Assembly: GCA_035531675.1 (NCBI GenBank)
Contig: DATKSL010000033.1
Location: forward strand, 163,552-227,551
DNA: 64,000 bases
Direction of reading: 5' to 3'
DNA from: JAJPIG01 sp035531675
GTDB taxonomy: Bacteria; Desulfobacterota; Binatia; Binatales; Binataceae
Made by a program: the position numbers and the translations under genes. Below are positions 50,822 through 60,340 of the stretch, piece by piece; within the stretch, counting starts at the first letter, position 1, and each line of letters starts with the position of its first letter. Below the pieces are notes generated by a model. That model was not told the origin of the DNA. It did no database searches and worked only from the letters and a program-made list of their open reading frames with translations.

Positions 50822-52141
50822 ATGGTTACGAGTCGAACTGTTGGACGGGTTCTGGCGCTGTTCGTGGCCTTGGTTCTGATCGGCGCGTCGATGGCGCCGC
50901 CCGCGCGCGGTGCCGGGCCGGAAGCATCGCTTCCGGTCGGCACCGTCATTACCGAGAAGAACTGGGAGCAGTACAAGGCCTTCATGAACCCCGGTTTGCA
51001 GGCGCTTTGGGCCGGCACCTATCAGTGGAAGCTAGGGCCTCAGTTCTCGATGGAAATCGGGCCAACGCATCATTACGAATGGCCGCCGACCTATAAGAAG
51101 CTGACCGAGGAATACGCCGGCAAGGTTCAGATCAAGACCCTGCCTGACGGCCGCCACATCCTGGAAAACTACGTCGCCGGAATGCCGTTCCCGAACCCGC
51201 AGGAGCCGATGAAGGGTTGGAAGATACTGGCCAACGACTGGTTCGCCTACGTTCCCTACCTGATCTGCAACGATTCAGTGGGCCAGGTGTTCCGCGATCG
51301 GATGGGCAACGTCAGCCAGAACGAAAGCATCATCGTGCTGCGCATCTACGACCATATCGCCGATCCAAACCGGCCGGTTACGGATCCCAAGGCGTCCGGC
51401 ATCTATTACACGGAATACTTTGAACTGACCAAGCCCGAGCAGGCGCGCTATACCGCGATTCTGACGGTCTTCTACCAGGATCAGACCAAGAACGAAGATA
51501 CCTTCCTGTTCGTGCCGGCGCTGCGGCGGACGCTGCGCCTGTCGTCGGCGGCGCGATGCAGCCCGGTGTTCGGCTCCGACGCCACCAACGACGACACTCG
51601 TCATGGCGCTTTCAACGGCAACATCACCAAGTTCGACGCGGCGTTCCTCGGCGATGCGCGGGTGATCGAGCAGACCAACCCGGATGTCGTCAAGTCGGGC
51701 TTCCTTGAGAATTTCATTCCGCCGCTCTATTTTCCCAAGCCCTTCATCGGCAAATGGGAAGTGCGCAACGTATACGTGATCGACGCGCGCCATATTCCTG
51801 CGCTGCGCCCCGGCTACTGCTACGGCAAGCGGATCATGTACTGCGACAAGGAGACCGGCAACGCGAAGTGGGCCGAGCTCTACGACGAGAACCTGAAGCT
51901 GTGGAAGATCTTTTACGATCCGCAGGGGATGGTGAAGGTACCGGGCGAGGGCGAGTATTGGACCAATGCCGCCTGGGGCACGATTATCGACGTCCAGAAC
52001 ATCCACGAGACCTGGGTCCATCTGTCCGGCCCTACCGGTCCGGTCCGGGCAGACGCTGACTGCGGGCACGTCAATGGCGTGAATCTGACCGACGCCGGTC
52101 GCTATGGCAGCGTCCGCGGCTTGTCGGAAATCATGCGCTGA
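50822..52141 (+). CDS. DUF1329 family secreted protein
   Basis: A 439-residue paralogue of the protein at 7804-9105. A signal peptide (about 1-30, basic start, core LALFVALVLIGASM, cleavage near ARG-AG) leads into the same landmarks: PVGTVITEKNWEQYK, MEIGPTHHYEWPP, KGWKILANDWFAYVPYLIC, PALRRTLRLSSAARCSP and IGKWEVRNVYVIDAR. Conserved cysteines occur in both copies. AGGAAGGGG before the ATG at 50822 sets the start. A good promoter upstream and a strong hairpin terminator downstream make it a separate, possibly highly expressed unit. No DUF1302 or RND partner is adjacent; an EmrAB-type efflux pair lies just downstream on the other strand. Confidence 0.88.
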   Translation: MVTSRTVGRVLALFVALVLIGASMAPPARGAGPEASLPVGTVITEKNWEQYKAFMNPGLQALWAGTYQWKLGPQFSMEIGPTHHYEWPPTYKKLTEEYAGKVQIKTLPDGRHILENYVAGMPFPNPQEPMKGWKILANDWFAYVPYLICNDSVGQVFRDRMGNVSQNESIIVLRIYDHIADPNRPVTDPKASGIYYTEYFELTKPEQARYTAILTVFYQDQTKNEDTFLFVPALRRTLRLSSAARCSPVFGSDATNDDTRHGAFNGNITKFDAAFLGDARVIEQTNPDVVKSGFLENFIPPLYFPKPFIGKWEVRNVYVIDARHIPALRPGYCYGKRIMYCDKETGNAKWAELYDENLKLWKIFYDPQGMVKVPGEGEYWTNAAWGTIIDVQNIHETWVHLSGPTGPVRADADCGHVNGVNLTDAGRYGSVRGLSEIMR

Positions 52142-52155
52142 CGTCTTGCCGAATC

Positions 52156-52203
52156 AACGGCGCATCGTGCCCTGACGCGAATTGGGGTGCGATGCGCCGT
52201 TTT
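52156..52203 (+). terminator. Strong Rho-independent terminator after second DUF1329 gene
   Basis: A 12-base perfect stem (AACGGCGCATCG at 52156-52167 with CGATGCGCCGTT at 52190-52201) extends inward through wobble and G-C pairs and ends in TTTT. It starts 14 bases after the stop codon. The mirror-image A-run also lets it serve the convergent MFS gene, at least weakly. Confidence 0.75.
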
Positions 52204-52254
52204 CCGATCCACATACAGCGTGACAAATCGATCCCGCGGCTTGCGGTTGATGAA

Positions 52255-53880
52255 TCAATGCATCGGCAGCGCGCCCGGCGCCGGCTTCCTGGCGAGAAAC
52301 AGCAGCAGCGGTAAGGCTGCCGACATGATCGCCAGTACATAGAACACGTCGATGTAGGCGAGGGCCTGAGCCTGGCCCTGCACCGCGACATAGATCTGGG
52401 CGCGTGCATGGGCAGTGGCATCGGCGCTGCTGATCCCGGCATGAGTAAGTTGACGGGCGAGATTGCGGATAGCGCTGCGCATCCCGGGATCGTAATTGGT
52501 GACCGATGAAACCAGCCGGGCCTGATGAAGCTGCGCGCGCTCGATTACCATCGCGGCCCCGAGCGAGATTCCGACGCTGCCGCCGACATTGCGCATCAGG
52601 TTGACCAGCCCCGAAATCTGATTGTTATCCTCCTGCGCCGAATCCGTGTAAGCCAGCGTGTTGAGCGGGATGAACAGGAAGGCGAGGCCGATGCACTGGT
52701 AAACCCGCAACATCACGCCGTGCCAGAAATCGATCTGCAGGTCGATACCGGTGAGGATGTAGAGCGAAATCGCCATCGCGATGAAGCCCACCGCCACCAG
52801 CCAGCGTGCGTCGACACGCGCCGAGAGCGCCCCGACCAGCGGCATCAGCACCAGTATCGCGATACCGCCGGGCGAAATCATCAGACCGGCAAGCTCCGCC
52901 GTGTAACCCATCAGCATCTGCACGAAGACCGGCAGCATAAAGGTCGTGCTGTAGAGCATTACCCCGAGCGCGAACATCAGGGCCGCAGCGACCGCGAAGC
53001 TGCGATTCTTGAATAGCCTGAGGTCGACGATTGGATGGTCGTGGCGCAATTCCCAGACCACCCCCACTATCAGCGCGAGCAGGCTGACGACGCCAAAGAT
53101 CACGATGAAGTGCGACTGGAACCAACCGGCCTCTTCGCCCTTGTCGAGCATCACCTGCAGCGGGCCGAAGGTCAGCGCCAGCAGCGCGAGGCCGACGTAA
53201 TCGACGCGAAAACCGCGGGCGAAGGCTGCCTGGCGCTCGGTTTCGAGATAAGGCGGGTCCTCCACCACTTCGTAGCTCAGCAGCAGCGAGAGGATTCCGA
53301 TCGGGATGTTGATGAAGAAGATCCAGCGCCAGTTGAAGTTGTCGGTTATCCAGCCGCCGAGTGTCGGACCGATGATCGGCGCCAGCACGATCGCCATCCC
53401 GTAGACCGCGAAGCCCATTCCGAGATCGCCGCCCACAAACGTATCGGCGAGAATCCCCTGCTCGACCGGCGCCAGTCCGCCGCCCCCGGCCCCCTGCATG
53501 CATCGGAACGCGATCAGCAGCCCCAGCGAAGGGGCAATTCCGCATAGCAAAGAACTGATCGTAAAGATTGCGACGCAACTCATGTAGAAACGCTTGCGGC
53601 CCATGAAGGTGGAGGCCCAGGCGCTGGCCGGCAGCACGATCGCGTTGGCCACCAGGTACGAGGTCAGCACCCAGGTGCTTTCGTCGACCGTCGCCGACAG
53701 TCCGCCCGCGATATGCGGCAGTGCGACGTTGGCGACACTGGTATCGAGAATTTCCATGAAAGTCGCGAGCGTCACCGTCAGCGCTACGACCCAGCGGTTA
53801 TGGTGCGGCTTCCACGGCGCGGCGTCGGACCGCGGCGGATTCGGCGCGGAAGGTGATTGCGATTGGGCCGCGCTGCTCAT
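52255..53880 (-). CDS. DHA2-family MFS drug efflux pump (EmrB-like)
   Basis: A 541-residue 14-helix inner-membrane antiporter. FMEILDTSVANVALPHIAGG (about 42-61) is the DHA2 motif D1, SYLVANAIVLPASAWAS follows, and the motif C-like IIGPTLGGWITDNFNWRWIFFINIPIG (about 168-194) is canonical. It pairs with the HlyD-family adaptor gene 13 bases upstream to form an EmrAB-type pump that would expel hydrophobic or aromatic toxins with an outer-membrane TolC channel, not encoded here. The N-terminal 30 residues are a Ser/Pro-rich cytoplasmic tail. No regulator is adjacent. Confidence 0.92.
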   Translation of the reverse strand: MSSAAQSQSPSAPNPPRSDAAPWKPHHNRWVVALTVTLATFMEILDTSVANVALPHIAGGLSATVDESTWVLTSYLVANAIVLPASAWASTFMGRKRFYMSCVAIFTISSLLCGIAPSLGLLIAFRCMQGAGGGGLAPVEQGILADTFVGGDLGMGFAVYGMAIVLAPIIGPTLGGWITDNFNWRWIFFINIPIGILSLLLSYEVVEDPPYLETERQAAFARGFRVDYVGLALLALTFGPLQVMLDKGEEAGWFQSHFIVIFGVVSLLALIVGVVWELRHDHPIVDLRLFKNRSFAVAAALMFALGVMLYSTTFMLPVFVQMLMGYTAELAGLMISPGGIAILVLMPLVGALSARVDARWLVAVGFIAMAISLYILTGIDLQIDFWHGVMLRVYQCIGLAFLFIPLNTLAYTDSAQEDNNQISGLVNLMRNVGGSVGISLGAAMVIERAQLHQARLVSSVTNYDPGMRSAIRNLARQLTHAGISSADATAHARAQIYVAVQGQAQALAYIDVFYVLAIMSAALPLLLFLARKPAPGALPMH

Positions 53881-53893
53881 CGGGCCGGGCGCG

Positions 53894-55003
53894 TTAGCGA
53901 ATCCAGACGGTCGGCTCCACCGACATCCCGGGGCGCAGCCGCTCGATTCCCGGCTGGCCGGTATCGAAAATGATTCGGACCGGCAGCCGCTGCACGATCT
54001 TCACGTAGTTGCCGGTCGCGTTCTCCGGTGGCAGCAGGCTGTACTTGTCGCCCGAAGCTCCGGGCAGGCTTTCGACCCGCCCTCTGAAGCTGTGGCCGAA
54101 GGCGTCGACATAAATCGTGACCGGCTGCCCCGGCCGGATCATTGCGAGCTGAGTTTCCTTGAAATTCGCGGTTACCCAGACGCGGTCGGTCTGGGTCAGG
54201 GCCAGCAATTGTTGACCCGGTTCGACCCGCTGTCCCAGTTGGACCGTGCGCTTGCCCACGATACCGTCGGCGGGTGCCTTGATATTTGTATAACTCAGAT
54301 TGAGCAGGGCCTGGTCGAGCGCCGAGCGCGACGCCAGCACGTCGGCCTGTTTGGAGGCAATCATGCGCTGGGCTCCGGCCGCCGCGGCCCGCTGTGCCTC
54401 GACCGTCGCCGCGCTGACGTTGGCGGTTGCGACATACTGATCGTACTGCGCCTGTGAAGCGACCTTCTGGTCGAGCAGCGCGCGGTAGCGCTGCGCGTCA
54501 TGCTGGGCGCGGACGTCGGCCGCCTGGGCCTCGCGCAGTTGCGCTTGCGCCGCCGCATAGCCCTGTCGCGCGACATTCACTTCGGCTTCGGCCTGCGCGA
54601 GGTTCGCGCGCGCCTGCTCGACCGCGACCTGGTAATCGCTGGGATCGAGCTGGACCAGGATTTCACCGACCTTCGCGTGCTGATTGTCCTCCACCGCGAC
54701 CCGGATCGCGGTGCCGTTGATGCGCGAGCTGATCGGATCGATATAACCCTCGATCTGGGCGTCATCGGTTGACTCAAAGGAGGTCAGGTATCGCCACAAC
54801 TCGTTTGCGCCGGCTGCCAGAGCCACTGCGGCCAACACCGTCAGTATCGCAATCAGCGGCCAGCGCAACCTCGAGGTCGCCCGCTCCGCGCGCGTGCCGT
54901 CGGCCGGTGGTTCGACGCCCGCAGGCTGCCGGCGATTCTCGTCGGATAAAGCGTCAGGCGCGCTGTCGGCTTGCGGCTGTTCGTACGTAGATCGCCTCTT
55001 CAT
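53894..55003 (-). CDS. HlyD family efflux adaptor (EmrA-like)
   Basis: A 369-residue membrane fusion protein. A cytoplasmic tail (1-46), one membrane helix (about 48-66), a lipoyl half-motif (GYIDPISSRINGTAIRVAVEDNQHAKVGEILVQLD), a long Ala/Gln-rich coiled coil (about 125-225), and the second lipoyl half plus beta-barrel (APADGIVGKRTVQLGQRVEPGQQLLAL) are seen in order. It bridges the EmrB-like pump, 13 bases downstream, to an outer-membrane channel. Divergent from the HbpS/GlcG-like gene with a 196-base gap. Confidence 0.92.
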   Translation of the reverse strand: MKRRSTYEQPQADSAPDALSDENRRQPAGVEPPADGTRAERATSRLRWPLIAILTVLAAVALAAGANELWRYLTSFESTDDAQIEGYIDPISSRINGTAIRVAVEDNQHAKVGEILVQLDPSDYQVAVEQARANLAQAEAEVNVARQGYAAAQAQLREAQAADVRAQHDAQRYRALLDQKVASQAQYDQYVATANVSAATVEAQRAAAAGAQRMIASKQADVLASRSALDQALLNLSYTNIKAPADGIVGKRTVQLGQRVEPGQQLLALTQTDRVWVTANFKETQLAMIRPGQPVTIYVDAFGHSFRGRVESLPGASGDKYSLLPPENATGNYVKIVQRLPVRIIFDTGQPGIERLRPGMSVEPTVWIR

Positions 55004-55199
55004 AGTTCGTGTCTGACATGCCGGGAGCGGAGATTACGCCTGGCCAATTGCGAAATACTATATCCCGAGCTCACCTTTCTGATAGCGATTGTGCCGGCTA
55101 TCTCCCGGTGCTAGTGATGCCCGGAAGAAAGCTCTCAGGCTCTTAAGCTTCCCCGTCGCTGCCGCTGAGGCTGGCGGGGAGAAACATCGAGGTAATCCT

Positions 55200-55604
55200 A
55201 TGCTTAGCAAACAGGCTCTCGGGCTCGACGACGCCAAGCGTATTGCCGCGGCCGCAGCCGCCGAAGCTCGCAAGAACGAGTGGAACGTTACGATCGCGGT
55301 GGTTGACGACGGCGGCCACCTGCTCTACCTGGAGCGAATGGATGGTGCGCCGAAGCCGACCGCCACCGTCGCCACCGAGAAAGCGCGCACCGCGGCGTTG
55401 TTCAAGCGTCCGACGCTCAGTTTCGAGGAGATGCTTAAGGGTGGACGATTCGGCGTGCTGTCATTGCCGGGCGTGACGCCGATCGAAGGCGGCGTGCCGC
55501 TTATTGTTCAGAATGAATGCCTCGGCGCGGTTGGAGTGTCAGGCGTTCAATCGCCGCAGGATGCTCAGTGTGCACGCGCCGGTGCGGCCGTGATCGGAGC
55601 ATAA
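55200..55604 (+). CDS. GlcG/HbpS family (DUF336) heme-binding-like protein
   Basis: A 134-residue protein of the HbpS/GlcG/PduO-C-like family. The family patterns are GLDDAKRIAAAAAAEARKNEWNVTIAVVDDGGHLLYLERMDGAP (about 8-51), KARTAALFKRPT, and the C-terminal GAVGVSGVQSPQDAQCARAG. Relatives bind heme or cobalamin-like ligands or accompany glycolate and aromatic oxidation genes. The ATG at 55200 is used, since upstream codons lack a ribosome site. There is no signal peptide, so it is cytoplasmic. A stand-alone gene. Confidence 0.87.
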   Translation: MLSKQALGLDDAKRIAAAAAAEARKNEWNVTIAVVDDGGHLLYLERMDGAPKPTATVATEKARTAALFKRPTLSFEEMLKGGRFGVLSLPGVTPIEGGVPLIVQNECLGAVGVSGVQSPQDAQCARAGAAVIGA

Positions 55605-55647
55605 GCGATCCCGCAAAAGCGATTGGGCCGACTGGCGGCCGTGCGAC

Positions 55648-56802
55648 TCATCGCCAGAGTTGTGCGGTCGCCAGTTGAGCGCCCTCGGCCATCGCTTCGA
55701 ACTTGGCCCACACGACCGTGGGGTGAACCTCCGTCTTATAGGTCGCCTGCGAGGAGAAGCCGCAGTCGGTTCCTGCGATCACATTTTCCCGCCCCACCAG
55801 CTTCGCGTACCTGCTGAGACGCTCGGCGATCAGTTCGGGATGCTCGACGATGTTGCTGGCGTGGGTGACCACCCCGGGGATCAACAGCTTGCCGGCCGGC
55901 AGCTTCACGTCTTCCCAGACGTGGTACTCGTGTTCGTGCCGCGCGTTGGCCGCTTCGAACGAATAGGCGGCGGCGTTTATCTTGAGCATCGCCGGCGCGA
56001 TGTCTCTTAACTGTGCGTCATGAACGCGCGGTCCTTCGTTGATTCCGTAGCAGGTATGGAAGCGCACCTTTTCCGCGGGGATGCCGCGCAACCCGTGGTT
56101 GATCGCCTCGACGTAGAGCCCGGCTCGCTGGTCTCGCTGGGCGGCGTTCAACGATGAGTCGCTATAAATGTCCGACAGGAAGGGATCATCGATCTGGAGC
56201 AGGAAGCCGGCGTCGACGATCATCTGATACTCAGTTCGCAGGGCGTCGGCGACCGCGCCGAGGAAGGCCTCTTCGGTCGGATAGTACTCGTTCCTGCCCA
56301 CGCCGCTCGGCGCCACCGCGGGCATGAAGACTTCCTCGGCGTTCACTCCCTTGATCGCCGCCTTCAGATTGTCGATATCCTTGCGCAGAGCTTCCTGCCC
56401 CCGGTAGCTGACCGGCCCGGTGCAGACCATCGGCACGATCGGTGCGACTGCGCCGCCAAGCATCGCCTGTCCGAAGTATTGTTCGTAGTACTCGGGAAAG
56501 GCCGCCCGTTCGTCGGCAAACAGCGTCAGCGCCGCGCCGGCCCTCGCCTCGAAACCGGTGAGCCGCTCGCCGACATACGAAAAAAATCCGGGCTTCCCCT
56601 GCTCGCCGTCGGTCAAGATGTCAATCCCGGTGGCCGCCTGCTTGCGGACAATCTCGGCGACCGCGCTCCGCACCCGGCGCGCGTAAACTTGCTCGTCACA
56701 GGGCTCGCCCTTTATCCGGGCCTTCATCAGATCGAGCAGATCCTTGGGGCGCGGCAGGCTTCCGCAGTGAGTGGTCAGAATGCGATCGGTGCTGTGCTTC
56801 AT
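55648..56802 (-). CDS. MetE-core zinc protein, epoxyalkane:CoM transferase-like
   Basis: A 384-residue MetE C-terminal-barrel protein. It starts with ILTTHCGSLPRPKDLL (8-23), typical of the branch containing epoxyalkane:coenzyme M transferase. Zinc ligands are His249 and Cys251 (HTC), Glu283 and Cys347 (DCGFSS). The MetE N-terminal half is absent. It is downstream of a second, more distant MetE-core gene (56908-58014), with a 105-base gap and the same strand. Family chemistry is zinc-activated thiolate attack on an alkyl donor. Either core methionine synthesis or thiol conjugation of an epoxide or methyl-ether intermediate is possible. Confidence 0.85.
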   Translation of the reverse strand: MKHSTDRILTTHCGSLPRPKDLLDLMKARIKGEPCDEQVYARRVRSAVAEIVRKQAATGIDILTDGEQGKPGFFSYVGERLTGFEARAGAALTLFADERAAFPEYYEQYFGQAMLGGAVAPIVPMVCTGPVSYRGQEALRKDIDNLKAAIKGVNAEEVFMPAVAPSGVGRNEYYPTEEAFLGAVADALRTEYQMIVDAGFLLQIDDPFLSDIYSDSSLNAAQRDQRAGLYVEAINHGLRGIPAEKVRFHTCYGINEGPRVHDAQLRDIAPAMLKINAAAYSFEAANARHEHEYHVWEDVKLPAGKLLIPGVVTHASNIVEHPELIAERLSRYAKLVGRENVIAGTDCGFSSQATYKTEVHPTVVWAKFEAMAEGAQLATAQLWR

Positions 56803-56907
56803 GTCAATGCACTCCGTGGTTTGGCTCTGCGAGCCGACAACCTGGCCGCCAGGCGGGAGACTCTCACGGCGGCGAAATTCCGCAGCGGGCGGTAAGGACT
56901 ATACTCG

Positions 56908-58014
56908 TCAGCTCCAGACTTCGCTTGCGACATCCACCACTAATCTCAGCTTGGCCCATTGTTCATCCTCGCTGAGCAGATTTCCTTCCTCGGTGGAGGC
57001 GAAACCGCATTGCGGGCTCAGGCAGAGTTGAGCCACGTCCGCGTACTTCGCCGCTTCGTCTATCCTGCGCTTGATAGCGTCGCGCGGCTCGAGCGCGCCG
57101 CTCTTCGACGTCACCAGTCCCAGCACGACCAGCTTGTTGCCCCGGGGCAGGAAGCGCAGCGGCTCGAAACCGCCCGCGCGTTCGGTGTCGAATTCCAGAA
57201 AGTAGCCGTCGTAGTCGACGCCGCCCAGCAGCAGCTCCGCAACCGGCTCGTAACTGCCCTCCGAGATCCACGATGATCGGAAATTGCCGCGGCAGACGTG
57301 CCCCGTGATCACCATATCCGCCGGCTTGCCCGCGACCGCGTAGTTGACCACGCGGGCGTAGGTCGCGCCGAGTTGATCGAGACTCTCACCGCGCGCGCTC
57401 GCCTTCTCTCGCTGCTCGCGCGAGCACAGAAAGGCCCAGGCCGTGTCGTCGAACTGCAGATAACGGCAGCCGGCCCGATAAAACGCCTGCACCGCTTTGC
57501 GATAGGTCTTGGCCAGGTCGTCGAAGAAGCCGTCGAGTTCGGGATAAGCGGCCGGATCGATCAGATCGCGACCAGTGCGTACGTAGAGCATCGCGGGCGA
57601 AGGAATCGTCATCTTCGGCACTCGCCGGGTGTGCGAGCGCAGGAATTTGAAATGCGCGAGCATCGCGTGATCGTCGGGAAAATCAAGTTTGCCCGCGACC
57701 CGGATTCCTGCGGCCTTGGTCGCGGCGCCACGAAAGCTGATACCGCTTTCGTCAACCGTGCGCTCGCAACCGTTGAGTCCCCACAGGAAATCGAAGTGCC
57801 ACCAGGAGCGGCGAAACTCGCCGTCGGTGATGGCTTGCAAGCCGCTCTCTTCCTGTCGGGTGATGATCGTCTCGATCTCCCGATCCTCAACCTCCCGGAG
57901 GCTTTCGATGGCGAGACTGCCGGCCTGATATTGCGCGCGCGCCTGCTTGAGGCGCTCGGACCGCAGGAGGCTGCCGACCTGATCGGCGCGAAACGGTGGC
58001 GTACTTCGAGGCAT
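56908..58014 (-). CDS. MetE-core zinc protein
   Basis: A 368-residue MetE-core protein more like the one at 4929 than its neighbour. FRADQVGSLLRSERLKQAR (8-26), SGLQAITDGEFRRSWWHFDF (57-76), and zinc ligands His239, Cys241 (HVC), Glu274 and Cys336 (PQCGF). The ATG at 58014 is used; an upstream ATG at 58047 adds 11 residues without family likeness. Tandem with the gene at 55648, upstream of it. The TDGEFRRSWW motif shared with the 4929 protein marks a subgroup of zinc alkyl-transferases of unknown substrate. Confidence 0.85.
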   Translation of the reverse strand: MPRSTPPFRADQVGSLLRSERLKQARAQYQAGSLAIESLREVEDREIETIITRQEESGLQAITDGEFRRSWWHFDFLWGLNGCERTVDESGISFRGAATKAAGIRVAGKLDFPDDHAMLAHFKFLRSHTRRVPKMTIPSPAMLYVRTGRDLIDPAAYPELDGFFDDLAKTYRKAVQAFYRAGCRYLQFDDTAWAFLCSREQREKASARGESLDQLGATYARVVNYAVAGKPADMVITGHVCRGNFRSSWISEGSYEPVAELLLGGVDYDGYFLEFDTERAGGFEPLRFLPRGNKLVVLGLVTSKSGALEPRDAIKRRIDEAAKYADVAQLCLSPQCGFASTEEGNLLSEDEQWAKLRLVVDVASEVWS

Positions 58015-58192
58015 AGACTTATTCCCAATCCTTTGTGCGGGAAACATAAGATCATCAGCGCTCCGAACGCAATCTGCGCGCCTCACAAGTGTCTGAAGTC
58101 CACCGAACTTGACAGCGGTTAGCAGGATCGACGAGATATGGCGCAGCGCAAGCCGCAGTCTCGATGATGAATACTCAACTCAGGAGCGAGCC

Positions 58193-59470
58193 GTGCCCAT
58201 AGGACCACTCATAAGATATCCATCGTTTGGTTTATCGCTACTGTCGTTCGATACGCTCGCGCCCGGCATCAACTCCGAAGTTGTAGCGCTAACGGCCGAA
58301 GATGGCGGCGAATCCAAGGGCGTGCTCTACAGCAAGGGCGGCGAAAAGACCGTCGTCTGCATGATGCATCCGCGTGCGGACATGAGCCGCCATTATGTGA
58401 TCCCGTATCTGCTCGAGGCCGGCTTCGCCGCTTTTGGCCAGGAGGGACGTTGGCCGGGCAACGACATCGCCTGCATCCACGAGCTGCTGCTGATGGATAT
58501 TGCGGCCTCGGTCAAGCTTCTCCAGGCGCGCGGTTTTCAGAAGATCGTGCTGCTCGGCAACAGCGGCGGCGGGTCGCTCTACACCTTCTACCAGGCGCAA
58601 GCGGTCACGGCGGTACCCAACCGTTTGACGGATACGCCGGCCGGCGACCCATACGATCTCAACCGCTTCCAGATGCCGCCGGCGGACGGGATGGTGATCA
58701 TCGCCGCGCATCTGGGCGAAGGCAAAGTGCTGCAGGCTGCGATCGATCCGTCGGTGACCGACGAGGCCGATCCGCTGTCAAGCGATCCGAGCCTCGATAT
58801 GTACAATCCGGCCAACGGTTTCCGCGAGCCGCCGGAATCGAGCAAGTACACCAACGAATTTCTGCAGCGTTATCGCGCGGCGCAGACCATGCGAGTGGCG
58901 CGTATCGACGCGATCGCGCGCCGCTATATCGAAGAGCAGCGCTACTTTGCCGAGCTTACGCGCGAGCCGGCCTTCGACACCCAACCTCCCGCCCGGCGCA
59001 GCTTTGTGAGCCGGCGAGCGGTGAGCGGGCGCTACCTGCTGATAAATCGAACCGAAGCGAATCCGGCCTTCGCGGATCTTTCGATCGATCCTTCGCTGCG
59101 CACTTACGGGTCGCTCTTCTCGCCGCGCCCCGACCTGTTCAACTACACCGAAGCCGGCTTTGGAAGGTACCAGACGCCGCGCGCATGGTTGAGCACCTGG
59201 TCGGGACTGTCATCGCGCGCCGCGGTGCTCGACAATATCACCCGCATCAAGGCCCCGACCCTGGTGATCAACTACACCGGCGATCACGCTATCTATCCGT
59301 CGAATTCGGCAGCGATTTACCGCCAGTCGGCCGCCGCTGACAAACAATTGGAGCAGGTCGACGGCGATCACTTCGGCAATCCACTGCCGTCCAGGCCTGA
59401 CCGCGGCGGACGACCGGAAGCGGCGAAAGTGATCGTGCGATGGCTGCGGGAAAGATTCCCGGCGCGCTAG
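58193..59470 (+). CDS. Alpha/beta hydrolase
   Basis: A 425-residue hydrolase. Nucleophile Ser124 is in GNSGGG after a long N-terminal lid region, an oxyanion strand VVCMMHPRADMSRHY (54-68) lacks the usual HG, and the C-terminal acid/His lie in INYTGDHAIYPS and DGDHFGNP. The start is set at the GTG at 58193, where AGGAGCG sits at good spacing; the TTG at 58109 would add 28 residues without support. It is larger than common esterases and of a type seen in steroid and terpenoid degradation clusters. Divergent from the MetE-core pair. Confidence 0.83.
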   Translation: MPIGPLIRYPSFGLSLLSFDTLAPGINSEVVALTAEDGGESKGVLYSKGGEKTVVCMMHPRADMSRHYVIPYLLEAGFAAFGQEGRWPGNDIACIHELLLMDIAASVKLLQARGFQKIVLLGNSGGGSLYTFYQAQAVTAVPNRLTDTPAGDPYDLNRFQMPPADGMVIIAAHLGEGKVLQAAIDPSVTDEADPLSSDPSLDMYNPANGFREPPESSKYTNEFLQRYRAAQTMRVARIDAIARRYIEEQRYFAELTREPAFDTQPPARRSFVSRRAVSGRYLLINRTEANPAFADLSIDPSLRTYGSLFSPRPDLFNYTEAGFGRYQTPRAWLSTWSGLSSRAAVLDNITRIKAPTLVINYTGDHAIYPSNSAAIYRQSAAADKQLEQVDGDHFGNPLPSRPDRGGRPEAAKVIVRWLRERFPAR

Positions 59471-59509
59471 GCCGCGGATGCTGCGGCGCTTGAACGATCG
59501 GTTCGCGCC

Positions 59510-60199
59510 TCATACGTTCAGCCGAGGCGGAAGCGCGGCCGCAACCTTCTCGATCGAGCCTTCGAGCCCCGCGTTCATCGCTTCGCCGCCCGGAATCCGC
59601 ATCGAGAAGATACTTTCGATCGAGGTGTAGTCGTGATACCCCAGCCGCGCGATCGGCCGCAGCCTCAGGATATCGATACAGCCGTCGGCGCGCAGCGCGT
59701 CGTCCGCGATGTGGATCGCGATGACCTGGCCGAACACCACACTGGCTGAGCCCATCACGCCGTTGCCGGGCAGGCGCACGGTCTGCAGATAGCGGCACTC
59801 GAAATGAATCGGTGATTCGGCGACCATCGCCGGGCGGACCAGGCGCCCGGGCGCCTTGGTGAGGCCCGCGATCTCGAATTCGTCCACCTCCGGCGGCAGT
59901 TCCTGCGCCGTCAGATTGACCGCTTCGCGCAGCGCGTAAGTCGCCATGTTCCATACGAACTCGCCGGTCGCCTCGGCATTCGCAACGCTGTCCTTGAATT
60001 TACCCTGCGTGTTCTGGTTGGCGCAGAACAGCACGATCGGCGGATCGAAGGTGACATTCTGAAACTGGCTGAACGGGGCGAGATTATGACGGCCGGTCGC
60101 ATCGATCGTCGAGATCCAGCCGATCGGTCTCGGCACCACGCAGGACTTGAAGGGATCGTGCGGCAGATTATGCGGCGTGCGGCCCGGTTCGTAATACAT
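59510..60199 (-). CDS. Flavin reductase-like (FMN-binding split barrel) protein
   Basis: A 229-residue protein of the flavin reductase family. SCVVPRPIGWISTIDATGRHNLAPFSQFQNVTFDPPIVLF (about 19-58) is the hallmark FMN-binding block, followed by GEFVWNMATYALREAVNLTA. GGAGGCGACT immediately upstream sets the ATG at 60199; a longer frame is not supported. Members reduce free flavin for two-component monooxygenases, although this DIM6/NTAB-like branch can also be an oxidoreductase on its own. It is the only flavin reductase in the window and so a candidate partner for the StyA-like and LLM enzymes. Confidence 0.85.
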   Translation of the reverse strand: MYYEPGRTPHNLPHDPFKSCVVPRPIGWISTIDATGRHNLAPFSQFQNVTFDPPIVLFCANQNTQGKFKDSVANAEATGEFVWNMATYALREAVNLTAQELPPEVDEFEIAGLTKAPGRLVRPAMVAESPIHFECRYLQTVRLPGNGVMGSASVVFGQVIAIHIADDALRADGCIDILRLRPIARLGYHDYTSIESIFSMRIPGGEAMNAGLEGSIEKVAAALPPRLNV

Positions 60200-60311
60200 A
60201 GTCGCCTCCGGCGCCAAAGGTTATGACACTCCATCGCTCATCGCAAATTCTTCGCGATGACGACTAAGGCGTACGAGAACCGGCGCTCGCTGATCACGGC
60301 CGGAGGTCATC

Positions 60312-60330
60312 CCGCCGCTGAAGGCGGCGG
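60312..60330. repeat. Intergenic hairpin between flavin reductase and NTF2-like genes
   Basis: CCGCCGC and GCGGCGG pair around a TGAAG loop, flanked by GGCCG/CGGCC sequences that could extend the stem. It lies just downstream of the NTF2-like gene on its strand, with no T-run, so it is a possible Rho-dependent end, a processing hairpin or a REP-like remnant. Confidence 0.4.
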
Positions 60331-60340
60331 CACGGCCGGC